Assembly (NCBI GenBank): GCA_022829145.1
Contig: CM040765.1
Location: forward strand, 10,212,292-10,276,291
Direction of reading: 5' to 3'
Length of the DNA: 64,000 bases
Source: Albula goreensis
Lineage: Eukaryota > Chordata > Actinopteri > Albuliformes > Albulidae
Part shown: positions 24,101 to 39,100 of the stretch, piece by piece
Layout: each line of letters starts with the position of its first letter
How positions within the stretch are numbered: the stretch's first letter is position 1
Notes under the pieces: generated by a model
Databases searched by the model: none
What the model was told of the DNA's origin: nothing
What the model saw: the letters and a program-made list of their open reading frames with translations, nothing else
Made by a program: the position numbers and the translations under genes

Positions 24101-27100
24101 ACTTACTACACATTTTCAGGGAAGATTATAATTTGTAACATTTTGTTTTCTGACTTGAATATTACATACAACTCTACCATAACCAAAATACAGGCTAATA
24201 GTTAAACAAGAAACATTTATTTTTATGTGGGGCTTATTCCACATCAGGCTTTTCACTGAGAAATAAGTCAACACTTTATCCCACTGTAATCATGTAGTTT
24301 GCCTGGTCTAACTGGGGAAAATTAATTTTATTCTTCTGGAGAATATCTGAATATAGACCACATGGAAACAACTTAAGAGGAACTGTAGCTAATATCGTTA
24401 TGTAAGTTGTTGGTCTTTACCTTTGTCCTCTAATTTGTAGTATGTCACTTGTAATACTTCAGCCTACATCAAAGGAAATGTACAGAATTTCATCCCATAC
24501 AATAATTGGCCAAACTCCTGCCCTTTCCCCCATTTTAGAGAATGAATATAGTCACCACCTCTTATTCCTTCATTTGTGCATTAAATGTTGTGGTTGGGAA
24601 CACCGATATTGTGAAAATAATACATTTGTTCCTGTTATGCAATATAATCCAATTCTAAAACATCTTCACTCACTGAAGCGAAGAATTAAGAGTTACATCA
24701 CTATGACATCATCACCTTGCATGTTCTCTTACAGATGGGTGAAACACACAGTTTAGATACATGAAATACAGGTCAAAGCAGTTACTTTGAGGCTGAGACA
24801 GACCCTACTAAGTTACCATATTTGGGTGTACGCCCCTTTAAGAAGACTCCCTGTCAGTGAAACTTACAAGGTTGATTTATAAGATGGTGTGATTTTTATT
24901 TTTTCATTGAACCACTCAAGCAAAAAGAGATGCCTGTCAAAGTGAAATTAGCATGAACTGTGCTGGCTGCTTCCTGCACTGGATGTTAAATATTTGCTGA
25001 TTTAACGGTAACCTCCTCGGTTTTGTTCAGCTACTCGGGCTAAGTCCTGCTGCTCCTGCCAACATGAAAGATCCTTGAGGCTGAATCTCAACCTGAATCT
25101 TTGATAAAGCGGAGTCAGTGTTTTGAATGGGAGCACCAGCAGACTTTGCTGGAGCTGTCCGTTGCCAGAGACATACATAGATGAAAAGCTGGAACTGGTA
25201 GCTAAAAACAAAGTCTTATGAAATCTGTATTTTTATACGGAAACAGCCTTCCTTTCATGGCCCTTGAGTTTTGCATGATCAAATTTCCTTAAGCAGAGAC
25301 GTCATTTGAAACAGAATGTCCTTTGTTATGAGGACAGAAGCCTGTAAGGTTTTTTGGAAAGGCGACAGTCAACCCCTAGTGCCTGTGATGACACGCGCTA
25401 CCAGTCTGTGTGGAAAAAAGTTACCTATGTCAAACAGCAGAGGGCATGTCTCTGTCACAACTTTAAGCTTGCCACCCCCCTCTACCATAGGTTGTGGAAT
25501 GACCCAGGGTTATATATCATTGTCAATCATTGTCATATCAAGCAGGAAAATCCAATTTCTTGTTTTTGGGGGGTCGGGGGGGTATGGCCTGTGCTCCACA
25601 TTTTCTCAAGTCTCAGGGCTACAGAGAGAGAAAGAGTGTTAGGATATGTATATGGTTATGGTTTTGTATGATGGAGGATGAATCTGCTGATGCTGTTTCT
25701 TCCTAGATCAGGGTCAAGCTCTCCTTATCTGTTGAGTTTACAGAAGGAAACAAGATGCCTTTCTTAAGCAATTACATGCAAAGCTGTTAAAACCACCATC
25801 AGGTTTTTCAAGTTCAGCCTTTTTAGACAATGTTATCATACGGTGGCATTGAAGAAAAACGCCATAGTTAGTACTTAAACATGAGCTGCTGAATGTGGCT
25901 CTTAAACCCTGAAGGCTTAGAACAGAGTTTCATGTGTTTTGGTTGGTTAAAGTCACAATGTATGTCCCATGAGACCTAGCAGCTGTGAAGTGCAGGATGT
26001 GGTCCTCAGAACCTTATCCTATGTGGCATGACCTTGTCCCTTCACCTCCAGTCATTGATTGAAGATGGCCTTCCTATTGGTCAGATGTGCGCCAGACTGA
26101 ACTGAGTGCAAAATGCCGATGGTATAAAAAGATGTGTTTTCCACTGCTAGCTCTCTGACCAGCTGTGCTGAAGAGCTGATCTTGAGCGTCACTGGTGAGC
26201 TCAGTATTTATTAACTGTGATATTGGCAACAGATGTTCATTTTCCAGATTCTATTGGTTTTGGTTGCTTTAACTTGTCTGGTGTCAGGACCTCAGTGTAC
26301 ATGTATTTCCTAGTTAGAATGTGGTAGCAACCTTGAATCTCAACCAGCAGGATAGATGCTCACTGATTGATTGCACCGTTTTACTTCATAGCAGGAGGCC
26401 TGTGCCAGGATCAGAACCCTCAAACCAGTTTGTTTCAACTCAAAATCCCATGTGCACCTATAGCACTAACATTAAAAAAATAAAATATTGTGGAAAAACC
26501 TGCTGGTGACAGAACCGATGCTCTGCGATAGGCAGAACCCAATGCGGGTTAAAGCTGCTTCCCTTGCATGTGTTTACTTTTGCTTATTGACCAAATCTTG
26601 GATGATTTCAATAGTTTATTTGCCACTGGTAACAAGTGCATTGCAATTCTTACAAAAAGCATGTCTCTTCAATATAATCTAAATGGTTTTCTCCGAGAAC
26701 GAGAGCTGCTTCCTCACAACGCATTGACTCATACACAGATCATATACAATTTTTAGCGGACAGCCCAGTATTCCTAAACAGCAAAAGGTTCCCAAAGCTT
26801 TAGTGCTTAAATAATCATTTCTGCATCTTATGAATGATTGTAAACTGTGCTGCGGTGGTGGATGCTCTGTCCTTGGGTGTGCCTCCTTATTCATATTCAT
26901 TAAACAAAAAAGTGGGACCAAAAACCCCTATTATGAGCCAGAACCTTCTACAGTAAGGAGGCAGAGTGGACAAGTTTGACAGGGGCTTACCATCTGGTTT
27001 CAGTAGGGAATCTAGGGTGTTGAATAGAAGGTAAAACATTGAACCAGGTTTTCTCAGTCATTCCGTGTTTATTCCCTGTGTCCTGTAGCCTTACAGTGAT

Positions 27101-30100
27101 GCATCAGGCCAAAGTTCAGCAGGATTTATTGCTCTCTGTTGTATACACTACATTTTCCCTGCAGATGGCCGCCCCTGTTTTCAAAATGGAATGAGGATAT
27201 TGTGACGATATCGTGCGCAGAATAGCCCCGCAGTTGATTTGTGTCGACTTTGTGCATGTCACTTGTTCATTTCTGTGGATTGTATCTATCTGCTTGCGTA
27301 GATCAGCTCTCTTTATCATTGTCATTGTTCCATTTTTCCCCCCCACTCTTGCTGTTTTGCGGGAGCTCCTTTCTCGGGTGAGTGACAGCGTGAGGCAGCT
27401 GCAGAGGCCAGAGCGCAGCATTCAGAAGGATCTAGACGCAGCGATGGCGCTGGCGCAGCTCGCAGGTGCGGCACAGAGCCGGCCGCTCTCCCCCGTTTTC
27501 CGGAGGCGTACAACGGGTTTGGCTTCACCAGGGCCCAGACTGTTTGTTTCAAACGGCAAAGCCTGTCATGTGCCTCGACCTGGCCGCCAGCCAGCAGCCG
27601 TGTCAACAGACTTCATAACTGGAGTCCTGGCCTCAGACGCGCATTACTGTAAACTTTTATTTCACACTGTTTGGAGTTAGCATTTAATGCCCTTTAACAA
27701 GGCACACACAGCGCTGGACGTTTAAATGGTATCACTACCATGTTATGATATCCGTTTGGTTGCCTTCGGGCAGGTCAACTAGAAAAACCTGTGCCATGTT
27801 CCTCTCAAAATGTTTTCTGCAACATTTGTGAGAACCCATTGAAAATGACTGCAAGTCAAGTCACGTTTATTTAATGACAACTCTGGTTACCGTCATACAA
27901 TATGATAAACATGTGTTTTTGCTATTTAGAATATTTAGCTTGTATATATATATATAGGCTTGTATCAGCGGTATATCAATATGGGGGTAAGCCCAGATCA
28001 TTTTTGTGGTATAGGTTTCTGTCATATCGCCCAGCCTTAGTTGCAGTGTATCTGAATTGCCTCCCCTCCCCAGAAGATGGGCTCCGAAACGGATGTGTCC
28101 TAAATAAGGTGCGTTGCAGGTCAGCTGGCCCCACCAGCCAGCTCGAGGAAGGCCTGATAGCCCTATATGTAGGCCGGGAGGGCACTGGGAGGAGCTTAAA
28201 ACCCCCTTGATTTTGTCCAGTCTGGTGTCTTCTCTTCCCTTTAAAGATAGCGCTGGCTCCTCCTCTCTCCTCACACTGGACAGGGGGAGGGGGGCAGGGT
28301 ATTTTTATCCAGCCCCCCCAACCCCCTAAGCATTCCCCATGGCTGTACCGTCTGGGGCATGCTTGAGCCCATATTCATACACTGCCTCAGGAGCACTGAT
28401 CTAGGACCACCTCTTACTCTGAGCTGTGCTGGGTAAGATCAGAGTATTCATAGGGGAAAACTGATCCTAGGCCAGCACACCGACTTTAAGATGATCATAA
28501 AGCCTGTTGGTCCTGGTGTCTGAACCAGCTTAAAGAGGGCTTTGACAAGGAATCGGAAAGGGCTTGGTGTGAATTCCTCAAAATCCACCCGCTCCCTCCC
28601 TCCCTCCCTCCCTCCTCACTGCAGCTGGGGTCACATAGAGTCAGCACATAGCTGATTACTGAATGAGGATACACATGTTTTGTGCCTTATGATCTCGGTT
28701 TGAAAGAATTCACAATGTGCACAGTACACAACCTCCAAAAGGCAGGGGAGAGAGTCCAATCACATGGGGATACATAAAGACTTAGTGAAAGTTTGTGCAC
28801 ACAGGAACCAAAGTATACAAGTTACAATAAAAACAGGCAGAGTGTAACATTCAAAGTTAAAACCCAAAGGCTTGATTTTGTTCTTTATGAGCCATTAGTA
28901 CTATTTATATTTAAGTAGTCTTGTATCTATATGCTGAGCTTGGTCTGTACCCATCAGCCATGTATTTTTCTTGCAATGAGAATAGATTTGTTCCATGTTG
29001 AAGTGCCTATCGTCATGCACTGAAGGAAATGACTGTGAATTTTCCCATTACCTTCCGCCAATTAAAGGTCAGATCTGAAGTCATACTCTCGCCCAGTAAT
29101 CTGCGCAGTGACTCAGTCCTCCTTTGCAGTTATGCTGTATTTTTTCCCTGCTTTCAGTCTTCTCCTTCTCACGGAGGGAAACTGAATGAGCACTTGATGA
29201 AGCGGAGAGAAAATTACAACAAGCCCATGTGATCCAGCCCAGTGTGACAGGAATTAATCAGCCTTTAAGATGCCAGATTATTTATAAATCAAGATCTGCG
29301 ACTAAAAATACCGGGAGGCGTGTGCGGTTTTGTACGTCATTTTGTCAGGTACTGATGAAGAATATTGGGTAGGTTGGGGTGTTGTGATTGGCTGAGGGTG
29401 TGATTGTACATTTTGGTGTCCAGTCTTTATGTCTCAGGTAGTACAGATTAAAAGACCTTTTTAATATGTGGGGATGACTGACACAGCAGCGCACATATAA
29501 ATCTGTACGCCAATGCAATTGCAGCCAGTTCTCTCCCTCTGCAATCATTTGCCATTTATTTGATGGGCAGATTCAAGCACCAAGAGCCACATGTGGCACT
29601 GGCAATTGGATGCATTCAGGCAAAAGAACAGAGGAGGGTAGGAGGAGGAGGAGGGAGCGGTACCTCAGACCACTGGGTTAGTCCTGGGGAAAAGAAACAG
29701 CCTGAATAAATGCATAAAAAAGGAGAGCTACCCTCTGTTCTAAGCCACTTTCATCACACCACTTTTCTGCCCTGGGTTTTGATGATTGCTGTGTTATGGC
29801 ATCTGGGGTAGTTCTCTTTTCAATTCACTTTCATAATAAAGGCCCAGGTCTCCAGCAGACTTCAGTTATTTCTTTTAATGGATACTGGAGTTTTCTTGGA
29901 GTTGGGGAGCGGTGTGTGTGGGGGGGGGTGAATTATCCAAATGTTGTGGGGACTGTAGAAAAAGAATCTTAAAAGGTGCAGGCAGAAGAATGTGGTTGGC
30001 TTTCTTATTTATGCTTTGAAGATTTTTTTCATTTCCTTTCGACCGTCCCCCAAAAGCTCTTACATTCAAGCTTGTGTCCTGACCCCTCCTCCGCCCCCTC

Positions 30101-33100
30101 CAGCCCTGCGTTCAGCACCGCCCACACTCGTTCGCCGCACCGTACGATGTCCCGCAGCCCTGACGTGAAGGACGACCCCATGGAGTGCCCCCTATGCATG
30201 GAGCCCCTGGAGATCGACGACATCAACTTCTTCCCCTGCACCTGCGGCTACCAGATCTGCCGCTTCTGCTGGCACAGGATACGCACAGATGAGAACGGGC
30301 TCTGCCCGGCCTGCCGAAAGGTACTGCCACCTGCACCTCACAGCACCACACCGCACTGCAACCCACAGCAGAGCCCAACAGAACACCTGACACAACGCCC
30401 TGCTCTGAACATTCTGCATTCTCAAGCTTTTTGGCCACGAACCCTAAAGAAATTGTTGAGCCCCCTTTCTCCCAAGTCGTTACCTTCTATAAAATCACTA
30501 TAAAACTGCCCCTAACCATAAATACACTAGCAAAAACAGCTGTAAGAGTAATGGGCTGTGCTTTAAACAGGGATTCTTTCCCACTATGGGCTCGTTCTTG
30601 GTTGTTATCAGAAAAAGTGCTAACTTTCTCCATTGCACAATCAGAAATTCATCCCCCAAATTGATCCTGTGACCCCGGGGAGTCTCGCCCCCAGGTTAAG
30701 ATCCACTGCTATACAGCCTGCCTTCGTGCTCAGGGACTCTTAACTGGGGTGTCTGGTGCCTTTTCTGAAATGAGATGGATAGATCAATATTTTTTGTCCT
30801 ACTGAGAGGATATTCTTTCCCCAACTGGCACAGGTAACTTCAGATTTTGCTGCAGAAATCTGTCACAAGTAGATTTTTCTGGAACAGTTGACAGGTGTCT
30901 AGAGATTGGCAATGATATAAATGGCACATTTTTATTTTTACCATATTATGAGTGGACAGATCAATTAACATTTACAGGTTGATTTTTAAGGAGAAGTTTC
31001 CATTCTAAAGATGACTAGCAAATTGAGTTTAAGCCATTTGGTCCTAAAGGTATTTGTTCACAGATAAATGGCTCCAAATAAAGCAGGGGGATGAGAACTT
31101 ATGATCTGCTTTACCTGTCAGTGTTTGTTCAGGTGTGTCTGAAGCAGTCTCTCTAGGCTAGGATTATGTGCACTGAAGTCCCAACGAACTTTAGCACGTT
31201 ACTCCTTCACCACCTCTTCCGCATTACATGAAATTATGGTTAGCAACTGCTGTTATCTAGAGTGATACATAATGCAAGGTATCATTCATTTTGAGAGGAC
31301 ACTCAACTTGAGGCTTCTGTAGACTCCTCTAATGGATGTTAATACTGCCTCTATGCTCCTTGCTGTTATCGGAAGTGTTTTGTTTGTATAGTACACCTGC
31401 TGGAAACTGGTGTTACACTAAGTAATTCAGCTAACATTCGTGTGTTGGGGACCTGCAGGGGTATGTACAAGAGACAAGATTATGCTCCGATGCCCGAACT
31501 TCAAACGTTCAGACACATGGGGCATATTTGAGAGTATTCTATCATTAATGTCCCAAAGTCATTTTTATCAATTCGTAATGAAGTGATTCCAAGCAACTTT
31601 TGTTAATGCATGAGTGTTTATTAATTCATCTTTGGAGTAAATTATGGGGAATTCTTTTTCCGTCATAGATGAAAAGTAGTAATATTGGATTATGTTTATT
31701 GAGTGGTGTAGCTCATGTGGAAAAAGGTGTCATTAAACTCGTTCATCTTAACAAGGCTGCTGTCCGTCACAAGATGGAAAGGCAGTGTTTTTGAAACAGC
31801 AGTGCTTTCTCAAAAGCAATTGCTTTTCTAGTTCACTACTTCAACAGATCAGTCAGGAAGGTTTTCTGGCATTTCCAGTTGATGTGGCAGAAAAGATTAA
31901 TTGCCTCCGTAAACGAAGCTATACTGAACCACCAGCTTGACTTTTTTCCACTGTAAACATTGACAGCCAAGCTAAACCTTAGGGGAGATCAAAGACAGAC
32001 ACCATTGAAGAAATAAAATGAAATACATCTCTGTACGGCTTATATATGATTTGCTAAAACAACAGGATCCTTGCTGATAATCAAAGCAAATGAACCACAT
32101 TTCACAGAAACGCTGTTGAAGACAGAACTCAAACTTGCCGCCCTCAGGGAGTGAATTCATCACTCCATGCTGTCTTTGTTTTGAATTCCAGCTGTCCACT
32201 CCCTTCTCACAGCGTAGCTTCAATGTTGGAATGTTTTGCCGTAATGGTATATTGCGTTCAGCAGGTACACTAAGTGTTCTCCCTGAGCTAGGGCCCTAAC
32301 AAATCTCCCTGTCCAACCACCCCCCCCACCCCCTTCTTCCCATCCTTAACATGGCAGCCTTACCCAGAAGACCCGGCGGTGTACAAGCCACTGTCACAGG
32401 AAGAGCTGCAGAGGATAAAGAATGAGAAGAAACAGAAACAGAACGAGCGCAAGCAGAAGATGACGGAGAACCGGAAGCACCTGGCCAGCGTGCGCGTGGT
32501 GCAGAGGAACCTGGTGTTCGTGGTGGGGCTGTCACAGAGGCTGGCCGACCCAGAGGTGAGGAACCACCTGACCCAGCTCCTGCAGGCCCACAATGGCAGA
32601 GCTGTGATTTTTACAGTTAAATCAGGACGTACAGGTATTTCAAGTCCTGACTCTCCGTTAGGAGGGTATGTAACATCCACACACATCAAAGGATCAGTGA
32701 CAATGTTCAGTAACAGAGCCCAAGTAACATGAGAAAAATTTAGGCTAAGTGTTTCCTGATTGAACAAGAAGAATACCATTCCCTTATGAACAGGCCTGGT
32801 CCAGGAGCAGGTGTCTCCAGGCTGGCATTTGGGTTCATATTGCTTCAGATTACAGCCTTCTCATAAACCTTTGATCATCAAACCCAAAGCAATCAATTTT
32901 AGGGTAATCTGGATTTCTGCACTAACTCAGGAAAAAAAGATTTTTGTCTCACAGCATCTCAGTCCATTTAAATGTCAGTTTTCCTGCTTGCTCTTGGTCA
33001 GGCAATTATGTAGCAGTCTCAGATTTCAGTGAATTATCTGGTGTGCTGGATTATGTTCAGACAAGTTCTGGACAGCGTCTGCCATTACCTGAGAGGAATT

Positions 33101-36100
33101 TTGCACATGGTTTTTTTTGTTACTGTGTAAGACAAACTGGATCAAGGTTCCAAGAGATGGGGGATTTCATTCTTATTACTTAACAGTACATCTGAGAGTG
33201 GGGGGTTGTAAATGGGCTTGTGAAAATTGCTCCAGTGATTTACCTAGTCTACACGATGCCAAAGGAAATAAAAGAAATCCAGCTACTTTAGTTTTATATG
33301 CATTTACGTAGTGTGGAGTATTTATATAAGGGATGTATGTTAAAGGATGGGAAAGGGTTTCATTTAGCAGCTAAAAGCTGCTATTTACTGCTATTCATTG
33401 TTCCTTTTCAATTTTATTTGAAATGTGTGTTTTAAATTATATTATTTGGGCATTGTTCTTTACATGTTCTATTGTGGACAGAGCCTTCATGTGGCATAGA
33501 GCAACTGATGTACATTTTTTACTTCTATGTTTTACTGATTAATGCAAAAAACACAAATTCTCAGATGGGTAAAAAATAGGTTATCGTATCCCTTTTTTGT
33601 GTCGCTGGAATTAATTTAAGCAAAATCTACATTAACAAGATGTGTTGCACTGAAGATTTTTTTCTGAACCCCCTGCCCCCCCTTTCCAAAAAAAAATTGG
33701 CTTTCTTCTTGAAGACCTCAAGTAGTTCAGTGAGGTGGAACAGTCCAGCCTGCCAGCAGTAGGATCGGCTGCCAGTCCCAACGCTCATCCACAAAACCCA
33801 GCCACGCCACTCTGACGTCCCTAGCGCCGGAGCTCTGCAATCTTACCCAGGGCTCCGCAAAACAACTCGGTGCGCCAAGAGGAATTATTCATATCCCTGT
33901 CTCAAAATGCCCAACTTTGTCTGGTGTCACCAGAGTAGCAAAGGTGATTAGTGTGCAAAGCCCAGAAAGCATGCTAAAGCTACGCACGTGAGTGCCCAGG
34001 GTTTGCACAGTGTTCTAAAATACAGGCCGCGTTCTTCCCCTGCCTCGGTTTTGTTTGTTTGTTTGTTTGTTACTCGGTTTGGGACGGTCCCCGGGACCTC
34101 TCTGCGCGCTCTACTGCCGCTTCCGTTCGGAACTGGGCATCTTTTATTGAATTCCATCCCATGAGGGCCTTCCGCAAACAAAAGCCTCAGGGAGGCGTCC
34201 AGGGCTTCTGTTTCAGAGTGAGCAGAATCTCAAAAACAGGCATGCAGCAGAACCACGGGGGCTGGTGGACCATGCCAATGCGCGCACAAACGATCGGCTC
34301 CGTCCTTCATACACGCGCTCATACAGACCCCTATTCTTTGTGAATGCCGCCTGCTGTTTTTGTTGTCGCGACTTACTTACCACCCTCTTTGCCATGACAT
34401 CATCGTTATCTCAGCAGTGACCATGGCTCGATCGTGGGAAAACTGATTAGCAAATGGGGAAATGTTAAGGCAGGCCGCCCTGCTCTATAATTAGCCACTG
34501 TGAGCTTTCTGATGAAAACGTGATGCTGGAGTTCTCTCGTACCAACAGCTGAGCTCTCTTAACCTCTCAAATCTAGTGACAAGTGTCTGAAAGTAGGGAA
34601 CATACAGGTGAAGTCCAGAACTAGTTTCTTCCCAGTGTTGTGTTTAAGAAGTCCACAAGTGCTGCATACTCTGCTCTGCCATTTTACCTTTGCTGGATAC
34701 AGTTTGGCCTGTTTGTTTGTTTATTTATTTGCTTTTTTCCCTTTTCCCAGCACAGCCACCAGGGATGCTGATTTCAGCAATGCTGATGGTCTGTTTTTTT
34801 TCTCCATCCCACCTCTTAAAATTGCTGTCCCTGAGGCTGCATCAGATCTAAGAATCACATTGTCAAGCTTCATGGCTAATCACTCAATCAAAATTGGGTC
34901 CAGAGGAAGGACTTTATTTTTGCTAGCAGCAAGCATCTTTTTAAACTTTGCTCTTTTTAAACCTCGGGCAAACCCATCTACCTGGGCCAGAGCAAAAACA
35001 CGCTGCCTGACCTCTTGCTCTGTCAACTCCTGTCTAGGTTCTGAAGAGGCCAGAATATTTTGGGAAGTTTGGGAAAATCCACAAAGTGGTCATCAACAAC
35101 AGCACATCCTACGCCGGTTCACAGGTAAAGGGGCAGGACTTTCTCTCCTATGTATGACTGACAGCTGGCCTTGGAAGGAATGTATGGTCATAGTAGCACA
35201 ATTCTACAGCTTATACCACCGAATAGTATGACAAATATATAGCATGACTCACACGGTATGTATGTGATGCAAGTGTGCAAATTGACTGACCCCTTTAAAA
35301 TATACATGTTCTGTGTGCCATATTTGGTAAAGACAAGTAGTGGCAATTGTTTGGAAAAAATCTAAATTCTCTGATGTTTGGTTCTTTTCATCTACAGGGT
35401 CCGAGTGCCAGTGCCTATGTCACGTACATTCGGTCTGAAGATGCGCTCAGAGCTATACAGTGTGTCAACAATGTAGTAGTGGATGGGAGGACACTTAAGG
35501 TACGGCCCCGGGTGGCTCGACGCTGACTGAGCAGATTCTTCAGCCCAGTCAGATGGTCAACTCCAGCACTCCTGCCATTCTCTCCATTTCCTAACTACAA
35601 GTGCTTTCCGTTTGGTAACAGGAGGTTTCGGTGCTACATTACGCTTCATGAATATATTAATGAAGAGGAGTGCCCAAGGACAGAACATCCTGTGCTCCAG
35701 TGTTGTCCTTGATCACACCCCTTCATTAATATTCATGATGTGATTCAAATGGGAACCGTTCCCCTTCAGCAGAAGAGTCACAGAAGAAATTAGTGTTAGG
35801 AATATGGAGCCAAGTATCTGGTTGGGGCACAGAATCTGTGCTCATTCAGGGGAAGGCCCGAGTTTCTGCATCGACTTCTTTCCCTTACTGATCTGGAGTT
35901 AATCCCCTCACATAATTAGGATTGTATTTTGATTAGGAAGTGACTTTGTGTGAATTCCCAACAGTACCAGGCAAGGGGAGATACGGGGACATGATTTGCA
36001 GCTGTACTGCTGCACACTGAAGTCCTAAAGTACATGTGAAATGGTAAATGGCTATAAAAGATATTGTTATCGGTGTGGTTGTCTTCATACCTTGTGTATG

Positions 36101-39100
36101 AAGCTGTTTCATACAGGTCTGCCTTGGCTTTTCCTCAGTTGATTGGTGCTTGGTTTTGGGCAGCTCACTAAATCCTGTATTTCTTTCCCTTTCACAGGCC
36201 TCTTTAGGTACAACAAAATACTGCAGTTACTTTCTAAAAAGCATGCAGTGCCCTAAACCGGACTGCATGTATCTACATGAGCTGGGGGACGAGGCGGCTA
36301 GTTTTACTAAAGAAGAGATGCAGGTACGAGGCCTCCGGTCCCCCTCCGACTGTTTGACAGAAAGGCTGAGCATATTAAACTCCTGAGGCGTTGTCAGCAG
36401 TGATATAATGTCCGTTTGTACATTCTGCAGGCGGGGAAGCACCAGGAGTACGAGCAGAAGCTACTACAGGAGCTGTACAAAATGAACCCCAACTTTTTAC
36501 AGACCTCAGCTGGGGGAGGGGAGAAGACAAAGGGCAAATCGGGCTCCTCGCAAAGGTGGCTCTCTCACACTTAACTTCACACTTTAACTGCCCCCTTTAG
36601 CCTGCCTCAGCACAAAGAGCAGCTCTGCAGCCACTCCTCTGTGCTTTAAGCACAACCATCTGCAGCAGCACGATCTTGCAGATCGTTGTCACCGCATGCA
36701 GAAGGAGCAAGCTGAGAATGTTCCAGAAGCGCTGCGCATACCCGGAGGGGACAGAACAGACCTTCCGAGTTCATGAAGTTTAATCCTGCTGCAACATTTA
36801 TTTCTTTACACTTTCAACTGTTTTAATTTGAACAGTGGGAGCCCAGGAATCGCTAACTGGTAATTGCTTAGAGGTGGTCTGATGTTTTTGCACTGAAGCA
36901 ATATCACCTCACTGAGTGAGAGGGAATTAAGTGAGAGGCAGAATGGGTCTTGTCAACACCAGCGCAATCGCAGCCAATAGTTTTGTTTCACAAGTGCTGT
37001 TTCGGAGCCATGAGTTGAATTCTCTTCACCAGTCAAGAACTCTCACATCTTTATAATCCTCTTTTTTTCCCAACAAATTTGTCCAGTGTGAAACCTGTGA
37101 TGGAATTAGCAGTACGGCCTTATTTATTTATTTTTTTTTCCTCATATGCTAGAACTGGGGGGGGTACCATGTTGCCAATTTTGTTCATGCTTTGAATGTT
37201 TGACTCTTCACAGCAAAACACTTTGAGTGGTTAAAGACCAATGAGTCATAAAAAGCATTTAATGGCTCCACCAATCACAGGGCTTTTTTCCCCTCCTCCT
37301 CTCATCACTGTATCTCTGCCACAGGCCCAACAGCAACAGCAAAGAGGCGTGGCCGTCGTTACAGAGCTTGGGCAAAACAGCCAATGGGCTGGCACCAGAG
37401 CACCGCAAGACGCCGCCACTCCTCGATGGCTGCTCAGACCCCGAGCACATTTCCCCCGACGGGCCCGACAGCGACCTGGGGCTGGGGCTAGGGCCGGGGA
37501 CCGCCCTCTCACCCTTCTCCTCCAGCTGTGACCCTGCCAGGTACCCTTGCCCTCACCCTCCACTTCCTGTTTATACAGGAAGTTTGACGGCCTTTGAACA
37601 GGGCCAGCATATGGCAGCATTCCCATTGCATCACGTTTAAGTTTTAAATTGAATCCCATTCAAGCTGTGTGTTTGAGCCCCATATTGATGGATTCACTTG
37701 GTCTTAAATGAATTTCCATTAACATTTTTATATGAAAATTTCGGTTCCTGTTTCACTCTGAATTGATTGACTTGAGGCTTATGTGTGATTTAGAGCATTA
37801 AATATACTGTAAATTTGCCTAATATTCACATTTATTTCTTTCCTAGTAATCACTGCTGTTTCAGTGCAGTGATTTTTGGAGATTCATTTTAGCTGTGCAG
37901 TCCATTTAGATCATTTCTCCTCAGATTTCTTCCTAAAATTTGAGCACTGGGGATGTCCTGATTCTGTACTCACCACAGTCACAACTCCATACATGGCTTC
38001 TGAACAACCATTATCCTCAGCTCTGTGGATAGGTTACTTGAATGGTCACCCTATATCAAACGTCTTTGCTTTATTTTTTTCCCATTTCCATTTCTTTTCA
38101 GTCCCAGTGACAAACCGCCTGAATCCATAAGTATAGGGAACGGTGAAAATGTACAACAGGTGAGAATATTTCTCTCCTTTTGAATTTATGTTCATTGCTT
38201 ACTTTTATATTTATATATTTATATTGCTTCTGGTTGTATAAAATGTTAAATGGACACACACACACAAATACACAAACTCAGAGGATGTATATATCAGTTC
38301 AAAGGACTCTCTTGGCTTGCAGGTGTTTAGCACAGTGTATAATAGGATGCAAAGAATAATTTACTGGGATTTTCCTCCAAGTGGTTTAATTGAATTTATG
38401 GGCTTGTTTATTGGTTGGTTAATTTTATTTAGAGGAGTCTCAGTCAGCAGGCTGGATTAATGAACGGTGCGCCTGCTCACAGCTGCTTACTGTCCTCCCC
38501 TCTCCAGATCACTAGCAGGGATTCCCCCTCGCCCCCGCCGGGCCTCACCAAACCTGCGCTGGTGGTGCCCATCAGCGTGTCGGACCTCACGGCCCGCTCT
38601 CCCTTCGAGGGCGCGGCAGCAGAGTCCCAGTCGCTCTTCTCAGACAACAGCAACTTCCGGCACCCCAACCCCATCCCCAGTGGGCTGCCGCCTTTCCCCA
38701 GCTCCCCGCAGGGTGGCTCGGACTGGCCCACAGCACCCGAGCCCCAGAGCCTCTTCACATCAGGTGAGGAGCACCGCTGTCCGGCCACGACTGTCCTGAG
38801 CTCTGCTCGCTGACTTTTATTGCATTTATGCTCAGGCAGTTCAGCAGACGCCCTCATCTACACTGACTCGCATAGCTTACATTTGTACATGCTCTCCTCT
38901 GATACAGCAGGGTACTATAGTGATTAGGGTGATGGGCTTACATCTCAGAGGTGGTAGGTTCAATTCCCTGATAGTGCACTACTGTTATACTCTTGGTCAA
39001 TGTACTTTACCTGAATTGCTTTGGTAAATGTCCAGCTATATACGTGGATTAGGTGTAAGAATGTAAGCTGTGTAAGTCATTCTGAATAAGGGCATCTGTT

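Noticed and set aside
27213-27680. 155-codon open frame in cnot4 intron 1
   Set aside because: GC-rich local stretch with no domain, no splice context and no resemblance to known proteins; probably chance.
34608-35231. 207-codon plus-strand reading frame overlapping cnot4 exon 3
   Set aside because: It reads the exon in the wrong frame, its upstream part is low-complexity intron, and it has no recognisable domain.
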